From the NCBI RefSeq assembly GCF_037078405.1, contig NZ_JAYMGZ010000004.1:62001-126000 (forward strand): DNA of 64,000 bases, given 5' to 3'. Source of the DNA: Haloarcula sp. DT43 (GTDB lineage Archaea > Halobacteriota > Halobacteria > Halobacteriales > Haloarculaceae). A model generated the notes under the pieces. It saw only the letters and a list, made by a program, of their open reading frames with translations, was not told the origin of the DNA and searched no databases. Positions 52,623 through 60,464 of the stretch are shown here, piece after piece; positions within the stretch are counted from its first letter, which is position 1, and the number at the start of each line of letters is the position of its first letter. The position numbers were made by a program, and so were the translations under genes.

Positions 52623-53744
52623 GTGAGTACGCTGGTGGTGTGTATCGACAGGGACGGGCCGGCCACAGCGGCGTGTCCCGTCGTCGGCCGCGACGCGGTC
52701 GAGGAACTCATCACGCAGACGGGGGTCATCGACCCGGAGGACAGCCGGGTCAACTGCCTTCTGGAGGGGCTCGCGGTCGCCGACGAACTCGAAGCCGACG
52801 GCTCCGAACCGGTCCTCGCCGTCGTCGGCGGCGGGAGCGACAGCGTCGGCTCCGACCGGGAAATCGCCCGCCAGATAGACGACCTGGTCGGCGAACACCA
52901 CCCCGACTCCGCGGTCGTCGTCGTCGACAGCGCCGACGACGAGCGGCTGGTCCCCATCATCGAGAGCCGCGTCAAGGTCGACGCCGTCGACCGGGTCGTC
53001 GTCCGCCAGGCCCGGGACATCGAGTCGACGTACTACCTGCTCAAGCAGTTCCTGGCCGACGAGGAACTGCGCAAGACGGTGCTGGTCCCCGTCGGGGTCA
53101 TCATGCTCGCGTTCCCGCTGTTGCTCGTCGTCACCAGCCCGACCATCGCCGTCGGCGCTATCGCCGCCGCCGTCGGCGTGTTCCTCATCTACAAGGGACT
53201 GGGCATCGACACCTACCTCTCGCGGCTCCCCGGCCAGACCCGGGAAGCCCTCTACTCTGGACAGGTGTCGCTCGTGACCTACGTCGTCGCCGCCGGCCTC
53301 TCGCTCGTCGGCGTCTTCGCCGGCGTGCTGGGCGTCTCCGCTGCCGGCGACATCAGTCCCTTCTTGCTCGCGAACCGCTTTGCCTTCGCCTCCGTCCCGT
53401 GGCTGACCGGTGCGGCGCTGGCCGCCTCGCTCGGCCGCCTGCTCGACGAACTCATCCAGCGAGAAGGGGTCCGGAGCGCGTACGTGAACCTCCCGTTCGG
53501 TGCGGTCGCGGTCGGCCTCGTCGTTCGCGGCTTTTCCGCCTACTTTCTGGAACGCCGCGGCGTGTTCGCGCCGTTCCGCGTCCGGCCGACCGACCTCGGC
53601 GTCGTCCAGATACAGGGGTTCACGCTGGAAGCCGGGACCCGCCTCGCCATGTTCATCCTCGCGGGCATCCTCATCAGCCTCGTCGGCGTCCGGGTGGCGA
53701 CCTACGTCAGCCACACCGACATCGAGGACGAACTGGTGGAATAG
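52623..53744 (+). CDS. DUF373 family membrane protein
   Basis: A 373-residue protein. The N-terminal cytoplasmic domain (1-140) starts with TLVVCIDRDGPATAACPVVG and includes VGGGSDSVGSDREIARQID; the rest has about five to six TM segments (for example VLVPVGVIMLAFPLLLVVTS). The start is GTG, supported by a TATA box 27 nt upstream. DUF373 is widespread in archaea and has no assigned function. It precedes the Dph6 gene by 35 nt in the same direction. Confidence 0.88.
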   Translation: MSTLVVCIDRDGPATAACPVVGRDAVEELITQTGVIDPEDSRVNCLLEGLAVADELEADGSEPVLAVVGGGSDSVGSDREIARQIDDLVGEHHPDSAVVVVDSADDERLVPIIESRVKVDAVDRVVVRQARDIESTYYLLKQFLADEELRKTVLVPVGVIMLAFPLLLVVTSPTIAVGAIAAAVGVFLIYKGLGIDTYLSRLPGQTREALYSGQVSLVTYVVAAGLSLVGVFAGVLGVSAAGDISPFLLANRFAFASVPWLTGAALAASLGRLLDELIQREGVRSAYVNLPFGAVAVGLVVRGFSAYFLERRGVFAPFRVRPTDLGVVQIQGFTLEAGTRLAMFILAGILISLVGVRVATYVSHTDIEDELVE

Positions 53745-53779
53745 ACAGCGATTTACGCCCCCGCCGGCTACCGGTGGCC

Positions 53780-54499
53780 ATGACAGACGGCGCGTGGGTT
53801 TCGCTGTTCTCCGGCGGCAAGGACTCCTCGTGGGCGCTGTACCGGGCACTGGAACGGGGCTACCCCGTCGAGCGACTGGTGACGGTGCACCCGGAGGGCG
53901 ACTCGTACATGTATCACGTGCCGGCGACCCGACTGGCCGGCCTCGCCGCCGAGAGCATCGGCATCCCGCTGGTCGAGGTCGAACCGGACGACTTCGACGC
54001 CGACGACGTGCCCGATTCGGGCGCACAGGGCGACGCCGAACTCGAACCGCTGGAGGCCGCACTGGGTGAACTCGACGCCGAACTTGACGGCGGCATCGGC
54101 GGCGTCACCGCCGGCGCGGTCGAGAGCGAGTACCAGACCACCCGCATCGAGTCGATGGCCGAACGCCTCGAAGCAAACGTGTTCGCGCCGCTCTGGCAGG
54201 AGAACCCCCGGGACCTCGCCGACGCGATGCTCGACGCCGGCTTCGAGATACGGGTTATCCGCGTGGCCGCGTACGGCCTCGACGAGTCATGGCTGGGGCG
54301 GACGCTCGACGCCGACGCGCTCGACGAACTGGAGGCGCTCAACGACGAGTACGGCGTCCACATCCTCGGGGAGGGCGGCGAGTTCGAGACGCTGGTCACC
54401 GACGGCCCACACATGGACCGCCGGATAGAACTGGCGTACGAGACGGAGTGGGACGGCAGTCGAGGAACGCTCGACATCGAAGACGCGTGGCTGGCGTGA
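53780..54499 (+). CDS. Diphthine--ammonia ligase (Dph6/MJ0570 family)
   Basis: A 239-residue PP-loop ATPase of the family that amidates diphthine to diphthamide on elongation factor 2. The PP-loop motif SLFSGGKDSSWALY is at residues 8-21, followed by the family's YMYHVPATRLAGLAAESIG and the C-terminal GEGGEFETLVTDGPH. The ATG at 53780 has a TATA-like ATTTACGC about 27 nt upstream. Its last 15 codons are duplicated 170 bp further on (54622-54667). Confidence 0.9.
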   Translation: MTDGAWVSLFSGGKDSSWALYRALERGYPVERLVTVHPEGDSYMYHVPATRLAGLAAESIGIPLVEVEPDDFDADDVPDSGAQGDAELEPLEAALGELDAELDGGIGGVTAGAVESEYQTTRIESMAERLEANVFAPLWQENPRDLADAMLDAGFEIRVIRVAAYGLDESWLGRTLDADALDELEALNDEYGVHILGEGGEFETLVTDGPHMDRRIELAYETEWDGSRGTLDIEDAWLA

Positions 54500-54667
54500 G
54501 GTGCCGTCGGACCGGTCGGGAGTGAGCGGTGCGAACGAGCGACCGGCTTTTTCGCGTAGATTTTTCATCGAGTGGTGCCCGCAGGCCGCCGGCCGAGGTC
54601 ACCCGACGATGAAAAAGGTACGACGGCAGCCGAGGAACGCTCGACATCGAAGACGCGTGGCTGGCGT
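54452..54667. repeat. 46-nt direct duplication of the dph6 3' end
   Basis: The segment 54452-54497 (coding for DGSRGTLDIEDAWLA) is repeated at 54622-54667 with one mismatch, and the second copy is followed by TAA instead of TGA. The second copy has no start or complete reading frame. The 124 nt between the copies are unrelated to the gene, so it is not a simple tandem duplication. Confidence 0.85.
54561..54616. repeat. 56-nt imperfect palindrome (hairpin) between the dph6 tail copies
   Basis: TTTTTCATCG (54561-54570) and CGATGAAAAA (54607-54616) are exact 10-bp inverted arms; an inner GGTG/CACC pair continues the symmetry. It could be a terminator for the two convergent genes, or the ends of a small mobile sequence that carried the 46-nt duplication. 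Confidence 0.6.
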
Positions 54668-54678
54668 AATCCACCGAG

Positions 54679-55647
54679 TCAGCTGCCGTCGGTCAACTTC
54701 GTGTGTGCGCCGATGAGCGCGCCGGACAGGTCCAGGCCTTCGACCCGCGTGTCGCGGTCGATAATCGACCCGCGGATGTCCGAGTCGCGGATGGTCGTGT
54801 CCGGGAACACGATGGTCCGGTCGAGGCTGGAGTCGACGATTTCGGCCCCCGAGAGGACGTGGACGTTCTCGCCCAGCGTCGTGTTCTCGACGGTGGCGTC
54901 CTCGGCGACGACGTTCTCGCCGTCCAGTTCCCACGCGACGGCCTCCAGGTAGCTCTCGGGCGTCCCGATGTCGTACCAGGCGTCGTCGAACGCGAACGCC
55001 CGGACCGGGCCGTCGTCGACGAGCCACTGGATGAACCAGCCGGGTTCGTCGGGGTTGTTCCCGTCCTCGAGGTACTCCTCGAAGCGAATCGCGTCGGCGG
55101 GGAACGCGTAGCAGGCGATGGAGACGAGCGTGCTGTTGGGGTCGTCCGGCTTCTCCTGGAAGTCGACGACGCGCTCGCCGTCGAGTTCGACGAGGCCGTA
55201 GGACTTGGCCTTCTCGCGGGACCCGACGTCGTAGGCGGCCAGCGTGGGGTCGCCGTACTGCTCGAAGTAGTCGATGAACTCGCCGATGTCGAAGCCCATG
55301 AGGTTGTCGCCGGCGATGACTAACAGGGGTTCGTCGCCGAGGCCCTCCCGGTCGACCAGCTGGGCGAGCGCGCCGACGACGCCGAACTTCTCGTCTTCCT
55401 CGGCCGTTTCTTCGACTGTCAGGGACGCCTTTTCGAATCCGCTCGCGGCGATGTGGTCCCGGAAGTCCTCGGCGAAGCGCTCGTTCGTGCTGACGAACAC
55501 GTCGGAGATGCGATTGTCCGCCTCTAACTCCCCGAGAATTCGGTCGATGACGGTCGTGTCGCCGACAGGGAGCAGCATCTTGGGCCGGTGCTTGGTGACT
55601 GGCCAGAGCCGGGTCGCGTATCCGCCCGCGAGGACAATCGCTTTCAT
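54679..55647 (-). CDS. Sugar-phosphate nucleotidyltransferase
   Basis: A 322-residue NTP-transferase of the glucose-1-phosphate thymidylyl/uridylyltransferase group. The N-terminal motif KAIVLAGGYATRLWPVTKHR has the Gly-rich loop and the catalytic Arg and Lys; LLVIAGDNLMGFDIGEFIDY includes the metal Asp. The C-terminal ~90 residues are hexapeptide-like repeats of a left-handed beta-helix (ENVVAEDATVENTTLGENV). It activates a sugar phosphate for cell-surface glycan or N-glycan synthesis. ATG at 55647 follows a TATA-like box; the exact sugar cannot be fixed. Confidence 0.88.
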   Translation of the reverse strand: MKAIVLAGGYATRLWPVTKHRPKMLLPVGDTTVIDRILGELEADNRISDVFVSTNERFAEDFRDHIAASGFEKASLTVEETAEEDEKFGVVGALAQLVDREGLGDEPLLVIAGDNLMGFDIGEFIDYFEQYGDPTLAAYDVGSREKAKSYGLVELDGERVVDFQEKPDDPNSTLVSIACYAFPADAIRFEEYLEDGNNPDEPGWFIQWLVDDGPVRAFAFDDAWYDIGTPESYLEAVAWELDGENVVAEDATVENTTLGENVHVLSGAEIVDSSLDRTIVFPDTTIRDSDIRGSIIDRDTRVEGLDLSGALIGAHTKLTDGS

Positions 55648-55731
55648 GTCCGGGACCAGACAAGCAAAATACAAGTTCTTTTCCATCGGTCGGACCGCGG
55701 CACTTATCGGTGCCCCGCAGCATCACCCCGT

Positions 55732-56367
55732 ATGACTGGCGACGACACGGGGCCTGGGGAGGCGAACCTCACCGAAAAAATCAATCAGACGAACGTCGAG
55801 CGGCGGATTTCGAGCCTGGAAGCGTCCTACGACGAGGTGCCCGTCACCGAGGAGCGGTTCGAACTGTCGCCCGAGGAATACGCCGACGTGTTCGCCGCGA
55901 CGCGTGGCACCGGCTACTCCGGGAACAGCGTCGCGTTCGTCACCCGCGAGGGCACCGACTTCCCGGCGCTGAGCGACCAGATACCCGACCAGGCGGCCGG
56001 CGACACCCGCGACCGCGTCCTGCTGGTGCTGGGCCGCGGGGCCGACATGTGGGCGCTGCCGGGCGGCGGCAAGGGCGACGAGTACGAGTCGGTGCAGGGC
56101 ACCGCCGTCCGGCGGGTCAACGAACAGACCGGTATCCGCTGTACGGTCACCGGCGTCGCGGAGGTCGTCCACTCGATGTACTATCCCGACACCGACGCCC
56201 AGGGGTCGGTACACACGCTCGATATCTACCTCGAAGCGGCGTACAAGCGAGGGGCGCTGGACGTAGACGAGTCGGAACTCGTCGGCGCGGCGTGGTTCGC
56301 GGAGCCGCCCGAGCGGCTGACGCCGGGGGCCCGGGAGCGGTTCGCGGCGTTTCTGGACGACGAGTGA
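55732..56367 (+). CDS. Nudix hydrolase family protein
   Basis: A 211-residue protein. The Nudix box region GGGKGDEYESVQGTAVRR, then VNEQTGI, keeps the GX5E start and the TGI end but differs from the REUXEE core: Arg-Arg replaces Arg-Glu and Glu-Gln replaces Glu-Glu, so metal binding may be altered. A helical N-terminal domain (~1-70, AxISSLEASYDEVPVTEERF-like) precedes it. It is divergent from the sugar nucleotidyltransferase gene with 84 nt between. Substrate is unknown. Confidence 0.82.
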   Translation: MTGDDTGPGEANLTEKINQTNVERRISSLEASYDEVPVTEERFELSPEEYADVFAATRGTGYSGNSVAFVTREGTDFPALSDQIPDQAAGDTRDRVLLVLGRGADMWALPGGGKGDEYESVQGTAVRRVNEQTGIRCTVTGVAEVVHSMYYPDTDAQGSVHTLDIYLEAAYKRGALDVDESELVGAAWFAEPPERLTPGARERFAAFLDDE

Positions 56368-56379
56368 TGCGACGGTCGG

Positions 56380-56769
56380 TCAGTGCTCGACCAGTTCCAC
56401 GAGCACGCCGCCGGTCGACTTCGGATGGAGGAACGCCACGTCGTGGCCCCACGCGCCCGGTCGGGGCTCCTCGTCGATGCGGTCGATGCCGCAGTCGGCG
56501 ACCGTCTCCAGCGCGGCGGAGAGGTCGTCGGTCTCCAGCGCGACGTGGTGGATGCCCGGCCCGTTCGCGTCGAGGTACCGCGGAATCGCGCCGTCAGCGT
56601 CGGGCAGCGGCTCCAGCAGTTCAAAGTAGCCGTCGCCCATCTCCAGGAACGTCACCTGCAGGCCGTCGAAGGTCTCCTCGTGGACGACCGGCGTCCCGAA
56701 GGCCTCGGCGAACAGTTCCGCGAGCGGGTCGGCGTCGTCGGTTGCGATGCCGGCGTGGTCGAAGCGCAT
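56380..56769 (-). CDS. mce: Methylmalonyl-CoA epimerase
   Basis: A 129-residue vicinal-oxygen-chelate protein. The start MRFDHAGIATDDADP has a metal His, HHVALETDDL provides another, and VLVELVEH at the end has the Glu; together these form the metal site of methylmalonyl-CoA epimerase. It interconverts the (R) and (S) forms of methylmalonyl-CoA and would work with the mutase large subunit at 57371-59053. The ATG at 56769 matches the family; a long antisense frame upstream is not coding. Confidence 0.9.
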   Translation of the reverse strand: MRFDHAGIATDDADPLAELFAEAFGTPVVHEETFDGLQVTFLEMGDGYFELLEPLPDADGAIPRYLDANGPGIHHVALETDDLSAALETVADCGIDRIDEEPRPGAWGHDVAFLHPKSTGGVLVELVEH

Positions 56770-56828
56770 GTCGGGGGGCTTCGACCGCGTGCGGTATATA
56801 CCTCCGTGACAGGGCGACCGCACCCGAC

Positions 56829-57251
56829 CTACTCCCGTTCCAATCGCTCGCGTCGCCGCTCGAACTCTTCGTCGTCCAGGTCCCCTCTCGCGTAGGCCCG
56901 GCGCAGTTCGGCGATGGCGTCGTCGCGACCGCCGCTCGCGGCCCCGGTCACGGCCCGGTAGAAGAGGTACCCGACGCCGACGAGGGCAGCAAGGAACAGC
57001 ACCTGCAGCAGCGCGCCGACCAGGAACACCCAGCCGGGGGCGGTCCCGCCGCCGGGCCCCATCTGTCCGTCCCACATGTGGCCGCCGCCCCACATCCCGC
57101 CGCCGTACATCCCGCCGCCGTACATCCCGCCGCCGTACATCCCGCCGCCCATCATGCCCAGCCCCATCGTGAGCAACGGTAGTACGACGAGTGCGCCGAG
57201 GACTGCGAGCAGGACCACGACGAGCCGGCGGTCGGACGACTGTGCGCTCAT
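56829..57251 (-). CDS. Small SHOCT-domain membrane protein with MYGGG repeats
   Basis: A 140-residue protein with a TM helix at ~10-33, a Gly/Met/Trp-rich region (~34-65) with MYGGG repeated three times, a second TM helix (~72-96) and a short C-terminal SHOCT domain (LRRAYARGDLDDEEFERRRE). SHOCT proteins are often oligomerisation modules of small membrane proteins. It lies between the epimerase and mutase genes on the same strand, but its function in that pathway is unclear. Confidence 0.8.
   Translation of the reverse strand: MSAQSSDRRLVVVLLAVLGALVVLPLLTMGLGMMGGGMYGGGMYGGGMYGGGMWGGGHMWDGQMGPGGGTAPGWVFLVGALLQVLFLAALVGVGYLFYRAVTGAASGGRDDAIAELRRAYARGDLDDEEFERRRERLERE
57096..57140. repeat. Three perfect 15-bp tandem repeats
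   Basis: CCCGCCGCCGTACAT is present three times in a row, followed by a degenerate fourth copy to 57155. The repeats encode the MYGGG units of the SHOCT-domain protein, and their exactness suggests recent slippage that may vary in length between strains. Confidence 0.9.
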
Positions 57252-57370
57252 GCGGACCTCCCGTGGTCACGATAGCGTGCCATAGCTGGAACTACTCGGC
57301 CATCGTTCATGCCGATTGCTACTTCGAAACGAAGGCGATACCGCCGCTTCACTTCGGATTCGAAATCGAC

Positions 57371-59053
57371 CTACAGCGACGAACCGGGCTGGTACTCGCC
57401 GAACACGTCCCGGAGCACGTCACACACCTCCCCGGTCGTGGCGTAGGCCTTCACCGCGTCGATGATGTAGGGCATGACGTTCTCATCTCCTTCGGCGGCC
57501 CCCCGGAGCGCGTTCAGTTTCGCCGCGACTGCTTCCTCGTCGCGCTCCTCCCGGACGGCGGCGACGTTGTCCTGCTGGGCCTGCTCGACGGCCTCGTCGA
57601 CCTCCTCGATGTCCTGCTCGCCCTCCTCTTCGACCTGGTACTCGTTGACGCCGACGATGATACGCTCGCCCTCCTCCTGCTCGCGCTGGCGCTCGAAGGC
57701 CACGTCCTGAATCTGGCGCTGGACCCACTGCTCCTCGATGGCCCGGCGCATCCCGCCGCGTTCGTCGACCTCCTCGATGAGGTCGCGGGCCTCGGCTTCG
57801 AGTTCGTCGGTCAGCGACTCGACGTAGTAGCTCCCGGCCAGCGGGTCGATGGTGTCGGCCGCGCCGGACTCGTGGGCCAGAATCTGCTGGGTCCGCAACG
57901 CGGTCCTGACCGATTGCTCCGTCGGCAGGCCGATGGCCTCGTCCTTGCCGTTGGTGTGGAGGCTCTGGGTGCCGCCCAGGACTGCCGCGAGCGCCTGGTA
58001 GGAGACGCGAACGACGTTGTTCTCTATCTGTTGGGCGGTCAGCGTCGACCCGGCGGTCTGGGTGTGGAACTTCAGCTGCTTGGACTTGGGATTCTGGGCG
58101 TCGAAGCGCTCGTCCATGATTTTCGCCCAGAGACGGCGAGCGGCCCGGAACTTCGCCACCTCCTCGAAGATGTTGTTGTAGGAGGCGAAAAAGAAGGACA
58201 ACTGGGGCGCGAACTCGTCGACGTCCAGCCCGGCCTCGATGGCGGCCTCGACGTACTCGATACCGTCACCGAGCGTGAACGCGATTTCCTGGGCGGCCGT
58301 CGACCCGGCCTCGCGGATGTGATACCCCGAGATTGAGATGGTGTTGAACTTCGGCGTCTCGGCGGCGCAGAACTCGAAGATGTCGGTAATGAGCCGCATC
58401 GACGGCTCCGGCGGGTAGATGAACGTATTGCGGGCGATGTACTCCTTGAGCACGTCGTTCTGGATGGTCCCGCGCAGTTCCTCGCGGTCGACGCCCTGCT
58501 TGTCCCCGACGGCGATGTACATCGCCAGCAGGACGGAGGCGGGCGCGTTGATGGTCATGCTGGTCGAGACTTCGTCCAGCGGGATGCCGTCGAAGACCGT
58601 CTCCATGTCGTCCAGCGAGTCGATGGCGACGCCGGTCTTGCCGACCTCGCCGGCGGCCATCGCGTGGTCGGAGTCGTAGCCCATCTGCGTCGGCAGGTCG
58701 AACGCCATCGAGAGCCCGGTCTGGCCCTGGTCGAGCAGGTAGTGGAACCGCTCGTTTGTCTCGGTCGCGGTCCCCATCCCGGCGTACTGGCGCATCGTCC
58801 AGAGGCGGCCCCGATACCCGGTCGGGTAGACGCCGCGAGTGTAGGGCTCCTGGCCAGGGAACCCCAGGTCGTCCTCGTAGTCGAGGTCAGCAACGTCGGC
58901 GGGCGTGTACAGGCGGTCCACCCCGTGGCCCTCCGTGTCCGTCGTGAACGTCTCCTTGCGCTCGCCGAAGCGGTCGACGGTGGGCTGGACGTCGTCTTCC
59001 TCCCACTGGGTCTTCGACTCCCGTATCTCCGCCAGCTCGTCGGGGTCAAACAT
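57371..59053 (-). CDS. Methylmalonyl-CoA mutase large (catalytic) subunit
   Basis: A 560-residue mutase catalytic subunit, converting methylmalonyl-CoA to succinyl-CoA. It has the substrate-channel motif [20 protein letters not shown], the [12 protein letters not shown] region and the late [19 protein letters not shown]. It has no B12-binding domain at the C-terminus, so a separate small B12-binding subunit must exist elsewhere; none lies in this window. The ATG at 59053 matches the family. It is near epimerase and acyl-CoA synthetase genes, fitting propionate or branched-chain amino acid breakdown. Confidence 0.95.
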   Translation of the reverse strand: MFDPDELAEIRESKTQWEEDDVQPTVDRFGERKETFTTDTEGHGVDRLYTPADVADLDYEDDLGFPGQEPYTRGVYPTGYRGRLWTMRQYAGMGTATETNERFHYLLDQGQTGLSMAFDLPTQMGYDSDHAMAAGEVGKTGVAIDSLDDMETVFDGIPLDEVSTSMTINAPASVLLAMYIAVGDKQGVDREELRGTIQNDVLKEYIARNTFIYPPEPSMRLITDIFEFCAAETPKFNTISISGYHIREAGSTAAQEIAFTLGDGIEYVEAAIEAGLDVDEFAPQLSFFFASYNNIFEEVAKFRAARRLWAKIMDERFDAQNPKSKQLKFHTQTAGSTLTAQQIENNVVRVSYQALAAVLGGTQSLHTNGKDEAIGLPTEQSVRTALRTQQILAHESGAADTIDPLAGSYYVESLTDELEAEARDLIEEVDERGGMRRAIEEQWVQRQIQDVAFERQREQEEGERIIVGVNEYQVEEEGEQDIEEVDEAVEQAQQDNVAAVREERDEEAVAAKLNALRGAAEGDENVMPYIIDAVKAYATTGEVCDVLRDVFGEYQPGSSL

Positions 59054-59181
59054 GGGCGGACTGTCGGACGGCGGTGGCTTAAGGGTTCCCAAATCCTTCA
59101 CGGTTTTTAATATCCAGCTCGCGGTGGGGCGGCCACGAGTCGGTCCGAGGCGGGTTTATGTCGTCGCCGACTACCGGGGGT

Positions 59182-59655
59182 ATGCCAATCGAACCGGGTG
59201 ACAGCGTCACCATCGAGTACGTCGGCCGCTTCGAGGACGGGACCGTCTTCGATACGTCACGTCCCGAGGTCGCCAGGGAGCACGGACTCATCGAGGCACA
59301 GGGCGTCGACGCGAGCGAGTACGCGCCGCTTTCCTTCACCGTCGGTGCCGGGGAGATAATCGAGGGCCTCGACGAGGCGCTGGTCGGACTGGCCGCCGGC
59401 GAGGAGGCCACCGTCACAGTGCCCCCCGAAAAGGCCTACGGCGAGTTCCAGGCCGACCGCGTCCGCGAGTACGACCCCGAGACGTTCGAGGGGATGGTCG
59501 GGAAGGACCCGGCGGTCGGGCTCCACGTCGAGGCCGAGAACGGCCTCCACGGGGACGTGACGGCGGTCCGGGACGACGCCGTCGAGGTCGATTTCAACCA
59601 CGAACTGGCGGGCAAGACGCTCGTGTTCGACGTCGAGGTCGTCGACGTCCGATAG
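59182..59655 (+). CDS. FKBP-type peptidyl-prolyl isomerase (SlyD-like)
   Basis: A 157-residue protein with the FKBP start EPGDSVTIEYVGRFEDGTVF and the insert-in-flap domain (~75-130) typical of archaeal/SlyD FKBPs, which adds chaperone activity. The catalytic region VGAGEIIEGLDEALVGL is present. Start at ATG 59182 is favoured over 59158 because a TATA-like GGTTTATGTC lies ~27 nt before it. It folds cytoplasmic proteins. It has no clear operon partner. Confidence 0.92.
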   Translation: MPIEPGDSVTIEYVGRFEDGTVFDTSRPEVAREHGLIEAQGVDASEYAPLSFTVGAGEIIEGLDEALVGLAAGEEATVTVPPEKAYGEFQADRVREYDPETFEGMVGKDPAVGLHVEAENGLHGDVTAVRDDAVEVDFNHELAGKTLVFDVEVVDVR

Positions 59656-60240
59656 TCAGTCGCCCGTGTCGTACTTGTAGGTCGCCTCGTCGGGGTCGAT
59701 GCCGAAGTCCTCCGGTCCCTCCTCCGGCTCGGTGTCCTCGGGCTCGCCGGCACTGGCCTGCTTGAACCGCGTGCGGAGGCGTCCGGGCACCTGGAAGCGG
59801 TCGACGGCCACCCGGAGCGGCACCGCGTCCGGCTGGATGTTCTCCTGTTTGGTTGCCAGCCGGTCCCGGAGCGGGCCGGGTAGCTGCGCGGGCTCGATGC
59901 GCTCGAAGCCGAACTGCGCGAGATACTCGGAGGCGCTGGTCAGCGAGTAGACGGTGTCGAACCCCTCGTCGCCCGCGTACTCGACCAGCCGCTCGATGAC
60001 GTGTGCGCCCACGCCCTGGTTGCGCCAGTCGGGCAGGACGCCGATGCTGGTCAGTTCGCAGACGGGCTCGTCGCCGCCCTTGTGAATGCGGATACGGCCG
60101 AAGCCCGCCTTCTCGTGGCTCTTCTCGTCGATGGCGACGACGTAGTCCCGGGACCTGAAGGCCGTCTCGTCCAGCCCCATCTCCTCGATACGGTCCAGCA
60201 GCCAGACCTCCTCCCTGTTTTTGGCATCCCGGACGTACAT
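59656..60240 (-). CDS. GNAT family N-acetyltransferase
   Basis: A 194-residue protein. The GNAT domain (~30-140) has the acetyl-CoA pyrophosphate loop DWRNQGVGAHVIERLV in motif A; the C-terminal ~60 residues form an acidic tail (GEPEDTEPEEGPEDFGID). The start ATG at 60240 begins MYVRDAKNREEVWL. Substrate is unknown. It converges with the FKBP gene at its 3' end. Confidence 0.88.
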   Translation of the reverse strand: MYVRDAKNREEVWLLDRIEEMGLDETAFRSRDYVVAIDEKSHEKAGFGRIRIHKGGDEPVCELTSIGVLPDWRNQGVGAHVIERLVEYAGDEGFDTVYSLTSASEYLAQFGFERIEPAQLPGPLRDRLATKQENIQPDAVPLRVAVDRFQVPGRLRTRFKQASAGEPEDTEPEEGPEDFGIDPDEATYKYDTGD

Positions 60241-60347
60241 AGCCGAACGTTGGCTCCCGCAGTGAAAAGGGTTTGCGGCGTGACTGACGGCGGAACGACA
60301 AAGACCTACGAACGAGAAATTAGCACGTGAACATGAGCCACAGTACC

Positions 60348-60464
60348 ATGCCACGTAGACGGTGCGGGGTCGAGCCGCGACCGCCGGTTGGGGTCCGCAC
60401 ACGCCGCTCCGCCGTCCGTGGGCGTACCGACCGCCGAGTGACCGACGGGACACACGCACAATGA
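60348..60464 (+). CDS. Possible Arg-rich leader ORF upstream of the acyl-CoA synthetase
   Basis: A 38-codon frame starts at ATG 60348 (MPRRRCGVEPRPPVGVRTRR) about 28 nt after an AT-rich GAAATTAGC and ends in TGA overlapping the synthetase ATG (ATGA). Such overlap can couple translation of the next gene. The Arg-rich content is also what random GC-rich DNA gives, so this may be chance. Confidence 0.3.
   Translation: MPRRRCGVEPRPPVGVRTRRSAVRGRTDRRVTDGTHAQ

Noticed and set aside
57076-57160. CRISPR-like direct repeats
   Set aside because: The 15-bp units are contiguous, without spacers, and encode the MYGGG repeats of a membrane protein.
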